From JAXMCI01 sp046349435 (GTDB lineage: Bacteria > Pseudomonadota > Alphaproteobacteria > Dongiales > Dongiaceae), in the NCBI GenBank assembly GCA_046349435.1, contig JAXMCI010000030.1:1-64000 (forward strand): 64,000 nucleotides of DNA. Direction: 5' to 3'. Shown here one piece after another: positions 25,775-33,101 of this stretch. The first letter of the stretch is position 1; each line of letters opens with the position of its first letter. Position numbers and translations under genes: made by a program. Below the pieces are notes generated by a model. The model did not search any database and was not told the DNA's origin. It worked only from the letters and a program-made list of their open reading frames with translations.

Positions 25775-27124
25775 ATGACCAAGCCAACCGATTCGGGCGC
25801 GGAGATCCTGCGCTCCACCATGCGCACCCCGGGCCGTCGCGGCTTCCTCAAGGGCGCCGCCGCGGCCGGCGTCGGCTCGGCCGCCATCCTGGCGAGCCTC
25901 AACAACGGCGCCAAGGCGGCGGGCGACCCGATCAAGGTGGGCGGCGCCGTGCCGATCACCGGCTGGGCGGCCGCCGACGGCATCGAGTTCCAGCGCGGCC
26001 TGCAGCTCGCCTGCGAGGAGATCAACGCGGCCGGCGGCATCCTCGGCCGGCCGCTCGAGCCGGTCTTCGAGGACACCAAGGAGCAGGGCGCCGACAACCT
26101 GATCCCGGCGATCCAGCGCCTGATCGACAAGCACGGCGTGCACGCCATCATCAACGGCTACAACACCGGCGCGGTCTGCGCCGAGTACGACACGGTGGCC
26201 GACGCCGGCATCCTCTACATCCACCACAACACCGACATCACGCACCACAGCACGCTGAAGAAGGACCCGGACAAGTATTTCGGCATCTTCATGGGCGACC
26301 CGGCCGAGTACTGGTACGGCGCCGGCCTGCTCAAGTTCCTCAACGGGCTGGGCGAGAAGGGCCTCTGGAAGAAGCCGAACGACAAGATCGCGATCGTCAC
26401 CGGCTCGCAGAACTACAGCGTGGTGATCGCCGGGGCGATCCGCGACAACGCCGAGAAGTACGGCTGGAAGGTCGGCCTGTTCGAGACGGTCGTCGTGCCG
26501 ATCTCCGAATGGGGCCCGACGCTGGCCAAGCTGCGCGCCGACCCGCCGGCGGTGATCGCCGTCACCCACTGGGTGCCGCAGGACCTGGCGCAGTTCATGC
26601 TGCAGTTCGTGCCCTCGCCGACCAACAGCCTGGTCTACATGCAGTACGGCCCGTCGCTGGCGGCCTTCCGCGAGATCGGCAAGGAATCCACCAACGGCGT
26701 GCTCTACTCGACCGTGGTCGCCTCGCTGCAGGACGAGATGGGCCAGGCCTTCGCCAAGCGCTACAGGGACAAGTTCGGCGCCAATGCCAGCCCGCTGGTC
26801 GGCGCGCAGCCCTATGATTCCTGCCACTACTGGGCGCTCGCCGCGGCGATCGCCGGCGGCACCGGCGCGCCGGGCGAGGCCGAGCAGAACAAGAAGGTGT
26901 CGACGCGGCTGCGCAACCTGATCTATCGCGGCGTGCTCGGCACGACCAAGTGGTTCATCCCGGAGCAGGCGGCGACGCCCTATCCGGACGCCACCAACGA
27001 CCCCTCGCTCGGCATGCCGCACCAGTACCTGCAGATCCAGGACTACACCAAGGAGCCGGGCCTGATCGCGCCCTCGCCCTACGAGACGACCTCGTTCAAG
27101 ATGCCGCCGTGGATCAAGGCGTAA
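25775..27124 (+). CDS. Periplasmic amide/urea/branched-chain-type ABC substrate-binding protein
   Basis: 449 residues, type I periplasmic binding protein of the Leu/Ile/Val and AmiC/UrtA class. The N-terminus carries a Tat-like signal (TPGRRGFLKGAAAAG, then ASLNNGAKAAGDP). The mature part starts IKVGGAVPITGWAAADGIEF and includes LACEEINAAGGILGRPL (strand-helix signature of the family) and WGPTLAKLRADPPAVIAVTH. It captures the ligand for the permeases encoded downstream. Its place directly after the dimethylformamidase genes, and similarity in style to amide- and urea-binding proteins, suggest an amide or short N-alkyl compound. The ligand cannot be named from sequence. The ATG at 25775 follows GGGAGTGGGAG. 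Confidence 0.88.
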   Translation: MTKPTDSGAEILRSTMRTPGRRGFLKGAAAAGVGSAAILASLNNGAKAAGDPIKVGGAVPITGWAAADGIEFQRGLQLACEEINAAGGILGRPLEPVFEDTKEQGADNLIPAIQRLIDKHGVHAIINGYNTGAVCAEYDTVADAGILYIHHNTDITHHSTLKKDPDKYFGIFMGDPAEYWYGAGLLKFLNGLGEKGLWKKPNDKIAIVTGSQNYSVVIAGAIRDNAEKYGWKVGLFETVVVPISEWGPTLAKLRADPPAVIAVTHWVPQDLAQFMLQFVPSPTNSLVYMQYGPSLAAFREIGKESTNGVLYSTVVASLQDEMGQAFAKRYRDKFGANASPLVGAQPYDSCHYWALAAAIAGGTGAPGEAEQNKKVSTRLRNLIYRGVLGTTKWFIPEQAATPYPDATNDPSLGMPHQYLQIQDYTKEPGLIAPSPYETTSFKMPPWIKA

Positions 27125-27948
27125 CGACGGCAGCAACGACCAGCCAGCCGCTGCTGGCGTGCCGGGGAGTGACCAAGCTCTTCGGCGCGCTGGCGGCGGT
27201 GAACAACCTCAGCTTCGAGGTGGCACGCGGCGAGGTGCTCGGCATCGGCGGGCCGAACGGCGCCGGCAAGACCACCCTCTTCGAGGTGATTTCCGGCTTC
27301 AACCGGGCCGACCGCGGCCAGGTCGGGTTCGACGGCGACGACATCACCGCCTGGACGCCGGAGCGCATCTGCCACCGCGGCATCGCCCGCACCTTCCAGA
27401 TGAATGCCGGCTTCGACACGCTGACGGCGCGCGAGAACGTGCTGGTCGCCAGCTATTTCGGAGCCTCCAACCGGACCGTGCCGGGGCTGCGCTTCAGCCG
27501 CGCCGCGGCCGAGCGCGCCGATGCCGCGCTCGCCCGGGTCGGCATCGCCGACCGGCGCAACGAGACCGTGCGCGACCTCCCGGTGCTCGACCGCAAGCTG
27601 CTGATGATCGCCAGCGCCATCGCCAGCGAGCCCAAGCTGCTGCTGATGGACGAGCCGGTGGGCGGCCTCAACCCCGAGGAGATCGGCACCATCCTGCGGA
27701 TCGTCACCGGGCTGGCCGAGAGCGGCGTGACACTGATCCTGATCGAGCACGTGATGCGCTTCCTGGTGCAGCTCTCGACCCGGGTGATGATCCTGCATCA
27801 CGGCGAGAAGATCTACGAAGGCTCCGCCGAGGGCATGGTGCGCGACCGCACCGTGGTCGGCGTCTATCTCGGCGAGGGCACCTCGGGCCGGCTCGCCGAC
27901 TTCCTCTCCCATCAGGCCGGCGATGCCCGACCCGTCGCTCATCCTTGA
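27109..27948 (+). CDS. ABC transporter ATP-binding protein (LivG-like)
   Basis: About 279 residues. Walker A GPNGAGKTT, the LivG-specific insert (GFNRADRGQVGFDGDDITAW, GIARTFQMNAGFDTLTARENV), Walker B LLLMDEPVGGLNPEE, and the switch His in LIEHVMRFL. The signature loop, usually LSxGQ, reads LPVLDRKLLMIASAI here, which departs from the consensus. This may be a variant or weakly active motor partner. Start choice is uncertain: a GTG at 27109 overlaps the binding-protein gene by 16 nt, and no ATG lies at the expected place. The product pairs with the LivF-like ATPase to drive import. Confidence 0.85.
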   Translation: MDQGVTTAATTSQPLLACRGVTKLFGALAAVNNLSFEVARGEVLGIGGPNGAGKTTLFEVISGFNRADRGQVGFDGDDITAWTPERICHRGIARTFQMNAGFDTLTARENVLVASYFGASNRTVPGLRFSRAAAERADAALARVGIADRRNETVRDLPVLDRKLLMIASAIASEPKLLLMDEPVGGLNPEEIGTILRIVTGLAESGVTLILIEHVMRFLVQLSTRVMILHHGEKIYEGSAEGMVRDRTVVGVYLGEGTSGRLADFLSHQAGDARPVAHP

Positions 27949-28639
27949 CGGCGTCTGCGCCGGCTATCACGGCGCCCAGGTGCTGAATCGCCTGTCGCTC
28001 GAGGTGCCGGCCGGCAAGCTCGTCACCATCATCGGCCCGAACGGCCACGGCAAGACGACGCTGCTGCGCTGCATCTCCGGCCTGGTCCGGCCGAGCGCCG
28101 GCGAGATCCGCTTCGGCGAGACCGTGCTGACCCGGCTGCGCCCCGACCGGGTCGTCGCCGCCGGGGTGGTGCACATCCCGCAGGGCGACCTGCTGTTCCC
28201 CGGCATGTCGGTGCGCGACAACCTGCTGATGGGCGCCTACCTGCCCGGCCCCTATGCGGCGCGGCAGCGCCGGATGGCCGAGGTCTACCGGCTGCTGCCC
28301 AAGCTGGAGGAGCGCCAGGGGCAGACCGCCAGCACGCTGTCGGGCGGCGAGCGACGGATGCTGGCGATCGGCCGCGGCCTGATGGCCGAAGGCCGCATCC
28401 TGCTGATCGACGAGCCTTCGCTCGGCCTGGCGCCGATCGTCATCGACCAGATCTACGAGGCGATCGACGGCCTCCGGCGGGCCGGCCAGACGATCCTGCT
28501 GGTCGAGGAGAACGCGAGCCGCGTGCTCGGCCTCGCCGACACCGTCTACCTGCTCGACAACGGCCAGATGGTCTGGCAGGGCGCGGCGAGCGAGCTCGCC
28601 TCGCGCCCCGAGCTGCTCGCGACCTATCTCGGCGGGTAG
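27923..28639 (+). CDS. ABC transporter ATP-binding protein (LivF-like)
   Basis: 238 residues. Walker A GPNGHGKTT, Q-loop HIPQGDLLFPGMSVRDNL, signature LSGGERRML, Walker B ILLIDEPSLGLAPI and switch region LLVEENASRVLGLAD, all typical of LivF. It overlaps the LivG-like gene by 26 nt, so translation is coupled. It is the second ATPase of the importer and, unlike its partner, has a fully canonical signature motif. It is followed by a palindromic repeat before the permease genes. Confidence 0.9.
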   Translation: MPDPSLILDGVCAGYHGAQVLNRLSLEVPAGKLVTIIGPNGHGKTTLLRCISGLVRPSAGEIRFGETVLTRLRPDRVVAAGVVHIPQGDLLFPGMSVRDNLLMGAYLPGPYAARQRRMAEVYRLLPKLEERQGQTASTLSGGERRMLAIGRGLMAEGRILLIDEPSLGLAPIVIDQIYEAIDGLRRAGQTILLVEENASRVLGLADTVYLLDNGQMVWQGAASELASRPELLATYLGG

Positions 28640-28681
28640 GGCAATGATCGACCAGACGCGCCCCACGGCGATCCCCGGTCT

Positions 28682-28760
28682 GTCATCCCGGCGAAAGCCG
28701 GGATCCATCGATCCACCAACGCGATGCGGCGAGATGGATCCCGGCTTTCGCCGGGATGAC
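28682..28760. repeat. REP-like palindromic element (perfect 27-nt inverted repeat)
   Basis: Two 27-nt arms (28682-28708 and 28734-28760) are exact reverse complements, separated by 25 nt. Each arm is itself a hairpin: TCCCGGC and GCCGGGA around a GAAA tetraloop. The layout matches dispersed repetitive extragenic palindromes of alphaproteobacteria. It lies between the LivF-like and LivH-like genes, inside what should be one operon, so it may stabilise or trim the transcript. Confidence 0.85.
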
Positions 28761-28836
28761 ATCGAGAGGATCTGGTCCGCAGCGCCTTATGCGGCGTGCG
28801 ACGCGCGACGCACCGCAGACGGGCGGGCGTAGCGCG

Positions 28837-29715
28837 ATGGACACCGTCCTCCAGGTCGTGGTCAGCGGGCTGACGCTCGGCGCCATGTACGCGCTCAGCA
28901 CCATCGGGCTGTCGCTCGTCTGGGGCTCGCTCAACATGCTGAACATGGCGCAGGGCGTGATGCTGGCGCTGGGCGGCTACGCCGCCTATGCCGCCGTCAC
29001 CGCGCTCGGCCTGCCGGCGGTGCTGGCCCTGCCGGTGGCGATGCTCGCCGGCTTCCTCTTCGGGCTGCTGATCTACTTCGCCATCGTCCGCTTCATGCTG
29101 AACGATCCGGCCTTCGAGACCAACGTCATCATCGCCACGGTCGGGGTCGCCATCGTGCTGGAGAACCTGATCCTCAAGGCGTTCGGCGCCTACCCCTTCA
29201 GCCAGCCCTTCCAGCTGCCCGACGGGCTCCGGCTGGGCGCCGTCTACGTGCCCTACCAGAACCTGCTGATCATCGCCGTGTCGCTGGTCCTGATGGCGGC
29301 GACCGCCTGGCTGATCGGCCGCACCCGCATGGGCCGGGCGATCCGCGCCACCGCGCAGAACCGCGACGGAGCGCTGCTGATGGGCGTGCCGGTCCGGCTG
29401 GTCTTCGCCCAGGTGCTGGCGCTGGGCGGCGTGCTGGCGGCGGTGTCGGGCGTGATGCTGAGCTCGATCACCACGCTGGCGCCCACCATGGGCTACGACC
29501 CGATGCTGAAGGCCTTCATCATCTGCGTCATCGCCGGGCTCGGCAACACGGTGGGGGCGCTGATCGCCGCCTTCGGGCTGGGCGTGCTGGAGGCCGCCGT
29601 GCAGTTCCTGCTCGGCGTGCGCTTCGCCTTCCCGGTGCTGCTGCTGCTGGTGATCGTGGCGCTGATCCTGCGGCCGGAGGGCATCTTCACCCGGCGCCGG
29701 GCGGTGCGGCAATGA
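28837..29715 (+). CDS. Branched-chain/amide-type ABC permease (LivH-like)
   Basis: 292 residues, about eight membrane helices. LivH landmarks: LTLGAMYALSTIGLSLVWGSLNMLNMAQGVMLALGGYAAY near the N-terminus, FETNVIIATVGVAIVLENL, RTRMGRAIRATAQNRDGALLMGV (the cytoplasmic EAA-like coupling loop, about 165-190) and FIICVIAGLGNTVGALIAAFGLGVLEA. One half of the inner-membrane channel. The ATG at 28837 was chosen because the membrane protein starts there (MDTVLQVVVSGLTLG); upstream residues are repeat-derived. Its stop overlaps the LivM-like start (ATGA). Confidence 0.9.
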   Translation: MDTVLQVVVSGLTLGAMYALSTIGLSLVWGSLNMLNMAQGVMLALGGYAAYAAVTALGLPAVLALPVAMLAGFLFGLLIYFAIVRFMLNDPAFETNVIIATVGVAIVLENLILKAFGAYPFSQPFQLPDGLRLGAVYVPYQNLLIIAVSLVLMAATAWLIGRTRMGRAIRATAQNRDGALLMGVPVRLVFAQVLALGGVLAAVSGVMLSSITTLAPTMGYDPMLKAFIICVIAGLGNTVGALIAAFGLGVLEAAVQFLLGVRFAFPVLLLLVIVALILRPEGIFTRRRAVRQ

Positions 29716-30725
29716 GGTGGCGCGACCTCGCCATCGGGCTGGTCGTCCTGGCCGCCTTCATCGCGATTCCGTTCGCGCAGCCCTCGCGCTACGCCATCGG
29801 CCAGCTCACCCTGTTCTTCATCTGGGCCACCGTGGTCACCCAGTGGAACCTGGTGTTCGGCGTGGCCGGCATCTTCTCGCTGGCGCAGATGGCGCTGTTC
29901 GCGCTCGGCGGCTACGCCACCGGCATGATGGGCCTCTATCTCAACTGGTCGCTGTGGGCGGCCCTGCCGGTCGGCGGGCTGGTCGCGGTCGTCGCCAGCC
30001 TGCTGGTCGGCGCCGCCTGCCTGCGGCTGCGCGGCGCCTATGTCGCGCTGCTGACGCTCGCCATCGCCCAGGTGATGTACGTGATGATCATCACCGACAC
30101 CGGCTGCTTCATGATGGACGGCGTGACCTGCCGCAACTTCACCGGCGGCACGCGCGGCCTGGCCAAGTTCGGCGATTTCGGCTTCCGCCACCTGCTCGGC
30201 TACAAGTGGGTGATCGGCGACTACTACCTGGCGCTGGCGGTGCTGGCGCTCGCCACCATCGTCTCGCTGGTGCTGATCGCCAGCCCGCTCGGCGTCGCCT
30301 TCAAGGCGCTGCGCGACAACCAGGGCTATGCCCGCTCGCGCGGCGTCAGCCGCTTCAAGTACCAGATGCTGGTGTTCGCGGTGTCGGCCTTCTTCACCGG
30401 ACTGGCCGGCGGCGTCTATGCCGGCCACTTCACGGTGATGGGCGCCAACGCGCTCTATCTCTCGCCGATGCTGTTCCTGCTGGCGATGATGATCGTCGGC
30501 GGCGCCGGCCGCGCCTGGGGGCCGCTCGCCGGCGCCGCCCTGCTGATGCTGATCGACGAGCAGCTCAAGGACTATGTCGAGTACCGCAACATCGGGCTCG
30601 GCCTGGTGCTGATCCTCTTCGTCCTGCTCTGGCCGAAGGGCATCGTCGGCACGATCGAGGAATCCCGCTGGTTCCGGAAGCGCAAGCCGGCACGGGCGGG
30701 GACGGCCGGGGCCGAGGCGAAGTAG
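29712..30725 (+). CDS. Branched-chain/amide-type ABC permease (LivM-like)
   Basis: 337 residues, about nine or ten membrane helices. LivM landmarks: GVAGIFSLAQMALFALGGYATG, LRLRGAYVALLTLAIAQVMY, SPLGVAFKALRDNQGYARSRGVSRFKYQML (coupling loop) and GGAGRAWGPLAGAALLMLIDEQLKD. It forms the channel with the LivH-like subunit and completes the importer (binding protein, two ATPases, two permeases). A hydrophilic insert with two cysteines (DTGCFMMDGVTCRNFTGGTRGL) replaces the usual short loop and may shape ligand choice. It ends 7 nt before the convergent microcompartment operon. Confidence 0.9.
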   Translation: MRWRDLAIGLVVLAAFIAIPFAQPSRYAIGQLTLFFIWATVVTQWNLVFGVAGIFSLAQMALFALGGYATGMMGLYLNWSLWAALPVGGLVAVVASLLVGAACLRLRGAYVALLTLAIAQVMYVMIITDTGCFMMDGVTCRNFTGGTRGLAKFGDFGFRHLLGYKWVIGDYYLALAVLALATIVSLVLIASPLGVAFKALRDNQGYARSRGVSRFKYQMLVFAVSAFFTGLAGGVYAGHFTVMGANALYLSPMLFLLAMMIVGGAGRAWGPLAGAALLMLIDEQLKDYVEYRNIGLGLVLILFVLLWPKGIVGTIEESRWFRKRKPARAGTAGAEAK

Positions 30726-30732
30726 GGCCCGC

Positions 30733-31368
30733 TCACCGGCCGGCGGCGCGGCCCTCCAGGCCGCCGAGCACCGCCTCGATGCGGGCCCGCGCCGTCTCGC
30801 AGTCGGCGCGGCGGCCGGCCAGGAACAGCCGGCCGCTGGCGCCGATCATCTGGACGTCGACCAGGGTGATGCCGGGCGCCGCCTTCTCGGCCTCGTTGGC
30901 CGCCACCGAGGCGAACAGCGCCGGCTCCAGCTCGTAGAGCAGCAGCGACTGGCCGGGCAGTAGCATCGAGGCCTCGCGCGTGCGGTTGAGGATGATGGCG
31001 TGCTGGTCGGAGACGTCGGCGATGATGTCGGCGAAGAGGGTGCGCGGCCGCAGCTGGTCGGCGGCCTTGCGGCCGATGCCGGCGAGGATCGCCTCCCCCG
31101 CCGCCCGCAGCGCCGGCAGGTCGGGCGAGTGCAGCTCGAGGATGCCGTATTGCCGCTCGACATAGAGCAGGCCCGGCTCCATCTCGGGCAGGTGCTTCAG
31201 CGCCAGGTCGCAGACGCGGTGGATGGCGAGCGCCGGCGCCACCTCGATGATCAGGCTGTGCTCGCCCTCGAGCGGCGGGTAGCCGCGCGCCCGGGTCGGC
31301 GTCGCCATGTAGGCGGCGAACTGCCGGGCCAGGCTCTCGACCAGCAGGTAGACGCGCAGCTCGGTCAC
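30733..31368 (-). CDS. Bacterial microcompartment shell protein, tandem-domain BMC-T (second copy in operon)
   Basis: 211 residues with two fused BMC domains. The N-terminal half has EVAPALAIHRVCDLALKH and LYVERQYGILELH. The C-terminal half has the conserved ALFASVAANEAEKA, VDVQMIGASGRLFLAGRRAD of BMC folds. Such proteins form trimers shaped like hexamers and often have gated central pores. It is a diverged paralogue of the BMC-T at 32488-33096: they share EVAPxLxI, the ALKH block, ERQxGxLExH and AANEAEKAA. It is the last gene of the operon. Two BMC-T, one BMC-H and one BMC-P make a complete minimal shell. Confidence 0.9.
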   Translation of the reverse strand: MTELRVYLLVESLARQFAAYMATPTRARGYPPLEGEHSLIIEVAPALAIHRVCDLALKHLPEMEPGLLYVERQYGILELHSPDLPALRAAGEAILAGIGRKAADQLRPRTLFADIIADVSDQHAIILNRTREASMLLPGQSLLLYELEPALFASVAANEAEKAAPGITLVDVQMIGASGRLFLAGRRADCETARARIEAVLGGLEGRAAGR

Positions 31369-31414
31369 CGGCCGGCCTCCTCAGGCGCCGGCCGGCCGCG
31401 CGCCGCGGCGCGCC

Positions 31415-31696
31415 TCACTTCGTCGCGGCCGTGCCGAAATGCTTGGCGAGGTCGGGATGGGGCCGCGGGATGACGTGCACCGAGACCAGCGTGCCGACGC
31501 TGGTCGCGGCCTCGGCGCCGGCCTCGGTCGCCGCCTTCACCGCGCCGACGTCGCCGTTGACGATCACCGCCACCAGCCCGTCGCCGACCTGCTCGCGGCC
31601 GACGATGGTGACGTTGGCGGCCTTGACCATGGCGTCGGCCGCCGCCAGCGCGGCGACGAAGCCCTTGGTCTCGATCATTCCGATTGCGTTGGACAT
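31415..31696 (-). CDS. Bacterial microcompartment hexameric shell protein BMC-H (PduA/EutM-like)
   Basis: 93 residues, the usual length of BMC-H proteins. The sequence is canonical: AIGMIETKGFVAALAAADAM (strand-helix start), VKAANVTIVGREQVGDGLVAVIVNGDVGAVKAA (with the G-D-G-L-V-A-V-I-V core), GAEAATSVGTLVSVHVIPRPH. Hexamers of this protein tile the flat facets of the shell, and small metabolites pass through the central pore. The ATG at 31696 follows GGAGGGAGA. It lies 13 nt after the BMC-P gene in the same operon. Confidence 0.95.
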   Translation of the reverse strand: MSNAIGMIETKGFVAALAAADAMVKAANVTIVGREQVGDGLVAVIVNGDVGAVKAATEAGAEAATSVGTLVSVHVIPRPHPDLAKHFGTAATK

Positions 31697-31709
31697 GGTT
31701 TCTCCCTCC

Positions 31710-31976
31710 TCAGCGGGTCTTGGTCTTGCCGGGCGATGCCGGCTGGTCGATCAGGCCGATGATCAGCGCGTCGATCGGGATCTTGCCGCCGCCGAGCCAC
31801 GAGGCGGCGGTCGAGCCGGTCACCACCATCACCTCCTCGCCCTCGCCGCAGCCGAGCACGTCGAAGGCGAGCAGGCGGCTGCCGCCCTCGGTCTCGACCT
31901 CGAGGAAGGCGCCGGCCGGGATGTGCTCGAGCCGCTTGGTCGCCCAGTAGCGGCCGACCACGGTGCCGCGGATCAT
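31710..31976 (-). CDS. Bacterial microcompartment vertex protein BMC-P (EutN/CcmL-like)
   Basis: 88 residues. EutN/CcmL fold: MIRGTVVGRYWATKRLEHIPAG at the start, LLAFDVLGCGEGEEVMVVTGSTAA in the middle, and a short C-terminal IPIDALIIGLID. Pentamers cap the vertices and close the polyhedral shell. It overlaps the upstream PduM-like gene by 4 nt (ATGA). Its presence argues that the operon makes a closed compartment rather than only flat sheets. Confidence 0.93.
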   Translation of the reverse strand: MIRGTVVGRYWATKRLEHIPAGAFLEVETEGGSRLLAFDVLGCGEGEEVMVVTGSTAASWLGGGKIPIDALIIGLIDQPASPGKTKTR

Positions 31977-32482
31977 TGGCTGCTCCTCTCGATGGCGATG
32001 CCGAGCCGGCGCGCCGCGTCGCGGGCGAGCGGCGTGACGGCGACCCCGGGCGCCAGCTCGAGCCGGGCGGTGCCGGCGGCGAGCTTGCCGATCATCGTCT
32101 CGGTGACGACGCCCTCGGCGATGCGCACCGACGGGCCGGCGGCGGCGCGCGCCGCGACGGGCGTCGCCTGCAGCCGGAAGGGATAGCGGCCGGCCTCGAT
32201 CGCCCGGCGCCTGGCCGGATCGGAGGCCAGCATCAGCACCTGGCGGGCGAAGGCGGCGAGATCGGCGTCGCCGGCGATGCGCACGCGCTGCTCGGGCAGC
32301 GGCGCCCCGGGCGTCGCGGTCGCCTGGACCGCGGCCGGGGCCGGCACGGGAATGGACTGCGGGGCCGCCGGCGCGGGCGCCACGACGGCGGGGCCGGCGC
32401 CGGCGCGCGCGGCCTTCACCGCGGCGACCTCCTCGGAGATCACCTCGCGGATCAGCGTGCGCAGGGTGGCGGCGTCGAGCAT
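31973..32482 (-). CDS. Microcompartment-associated protein with encapsulation-like helix (PduM-like, tentative)
   Basis: 169 residues. The N-terminus, MLDAATLRTLIREVISEEVA, is a short amphipathic helix of the kind that docks cargo to BMC shells (compare the N-terminus of PduP). It is followed by an Ala/Pro-rich linker (about 25-70) and a folded C-terminal domain (LAAFARQVLMLASDPARRRA, YPFRL, VVTETMIGKLAAGTARLELA, VAVTPLARDAARRLGIAIER). The final T-x-L-A-x-D-A-A-x-x-x-G-I-x-I segment and overall size recall PduM, a structural protein of the propanediol compartment. That link is from memory of the motif and is tentative. A GTG at 32491 overlapping the BMC-T stop is an alternative start. Confidence 0.6.
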   Translation of the reverse strand: MLDAATLRTLIREVISEEVAAVKAARAGAGPAVVAPAPAAPQSIPVPAPAAVQATATPGAPLPEQRVRIAGDADLAAFARQVLMLASDPARRRAIEAGRYPFRLQATPVAARAAAGPSVRIAEGVVTETMIGKLAAGTARLELAPGVAVTPLARDAARRLGIAIERSSQ

Positions 32483-32487
32483 CCCGG

Positions 32488-33096
32488 TCACCGCGCCGCC
32501 TGGCCGAGCGCGCGCTCCGCGGCGGCGGCGCCCATGCGCACGTCGGATTCCTCGCCCGAGAGATAGACCCGGCCGGTGGCGCCGATCATGCGGTAGTCGA
32601 TGATCTTGATCTCCGCCGCCTTCTCGGCCTCGTTGGCGGCAAGGATGGCGTAGGAGGCGGGCTGCATCTCGAGCACGAACAGGGACTCGCCGGCGAGGAT
32701 CATCGAGCCCATCTTGTTGCGGTTGATCAGGAAGGCGTGCACCGGATCGACCCGGGTGACGATCTTGGAGGCCAGCACCTGCGGCCGCAAGGCCTGGCCC
32801 TCCTCGGCGCCGAGCGCCCGCAGCACCGCGTCGGCGGCGGCCTTGACCGTGGCGGTCGAGCGGGCGTGGAACTCGAGATAGCCGAACTGCCGCTCGACCA
32901 CCAGGATGCCGCCGCCGACATCGGCATGCTTGAGCGCCACGTCGGTGAGCGGCTCGATGTCGAGCCCCGGCGCCACCTCGATGACCTGCGCGGCCATGCC
33001 GGCGCGCGGCAGCCGGCCGCGGATCCAGCTCGCCATGTAGCACAGCGTCTGCGGCTGCATCTGGTCGATGAAGATGAAGGAGCGCAGCTCGGCCAT
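32488..33096 (-). CDS. Bacterial microcompartment shell protein, tandem-domain BMC-T (first copy in operon)
   Basis: 202 residues with two BMC domains. First: SFIFIDQMQPQTLCYMASWI, AQVIEVAPGLDIEPLTDVALKH, ILVVERQFGYLEFHARS. Second: HAFLINRNKMGSMILAGESL, FVLEMQPASYAILAANEAEK, IKIIDYRMIGATGRVYLSGEES. It is paralogous to the BMC-T at 30733-31368 but clearly diverged, so the two probably give trimers with different pores. It lies 5 nt after the aldehyde dehydrogenase gene. A leading position in the shell block, next to the enzyme, is common for such genes. Confidence 0.92.
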   Translation of the reverse strand: MAELRSFIFIDQMQPQTLCYMASWIRGRLPRAGMAAQVIEVAPGLDIEPLTDVALKHADVGGGILVVERQFGYLEFHARSTATVKAAADAVLRALGAEEGQALRPQVLASKIVTRVDPVHAFLINRNKMGSMILAGESLFVLEMQPASYAILAANEAEKAAEIKIIDYRMIGATGRVYLSGEESDVRMGAAAAERALGQAAR

Positions 33097-33101
33097 CGCC
33101 C

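Noticed and set aside
23305..26154. 949-codon minus-strand frame opposite the dimethylformamidase genes
   Set aside because: Low-complexity Arg/Gly/Val composition without motifs; the opposite strand holds two certain genes.
28644..28832. Short plus-strand open frame across the palindromic repeat (SSRRKPGSIDPPTR...)
   Set aside because: This peptide pattern is the usual translation of REP-like palindromes, not a gene.
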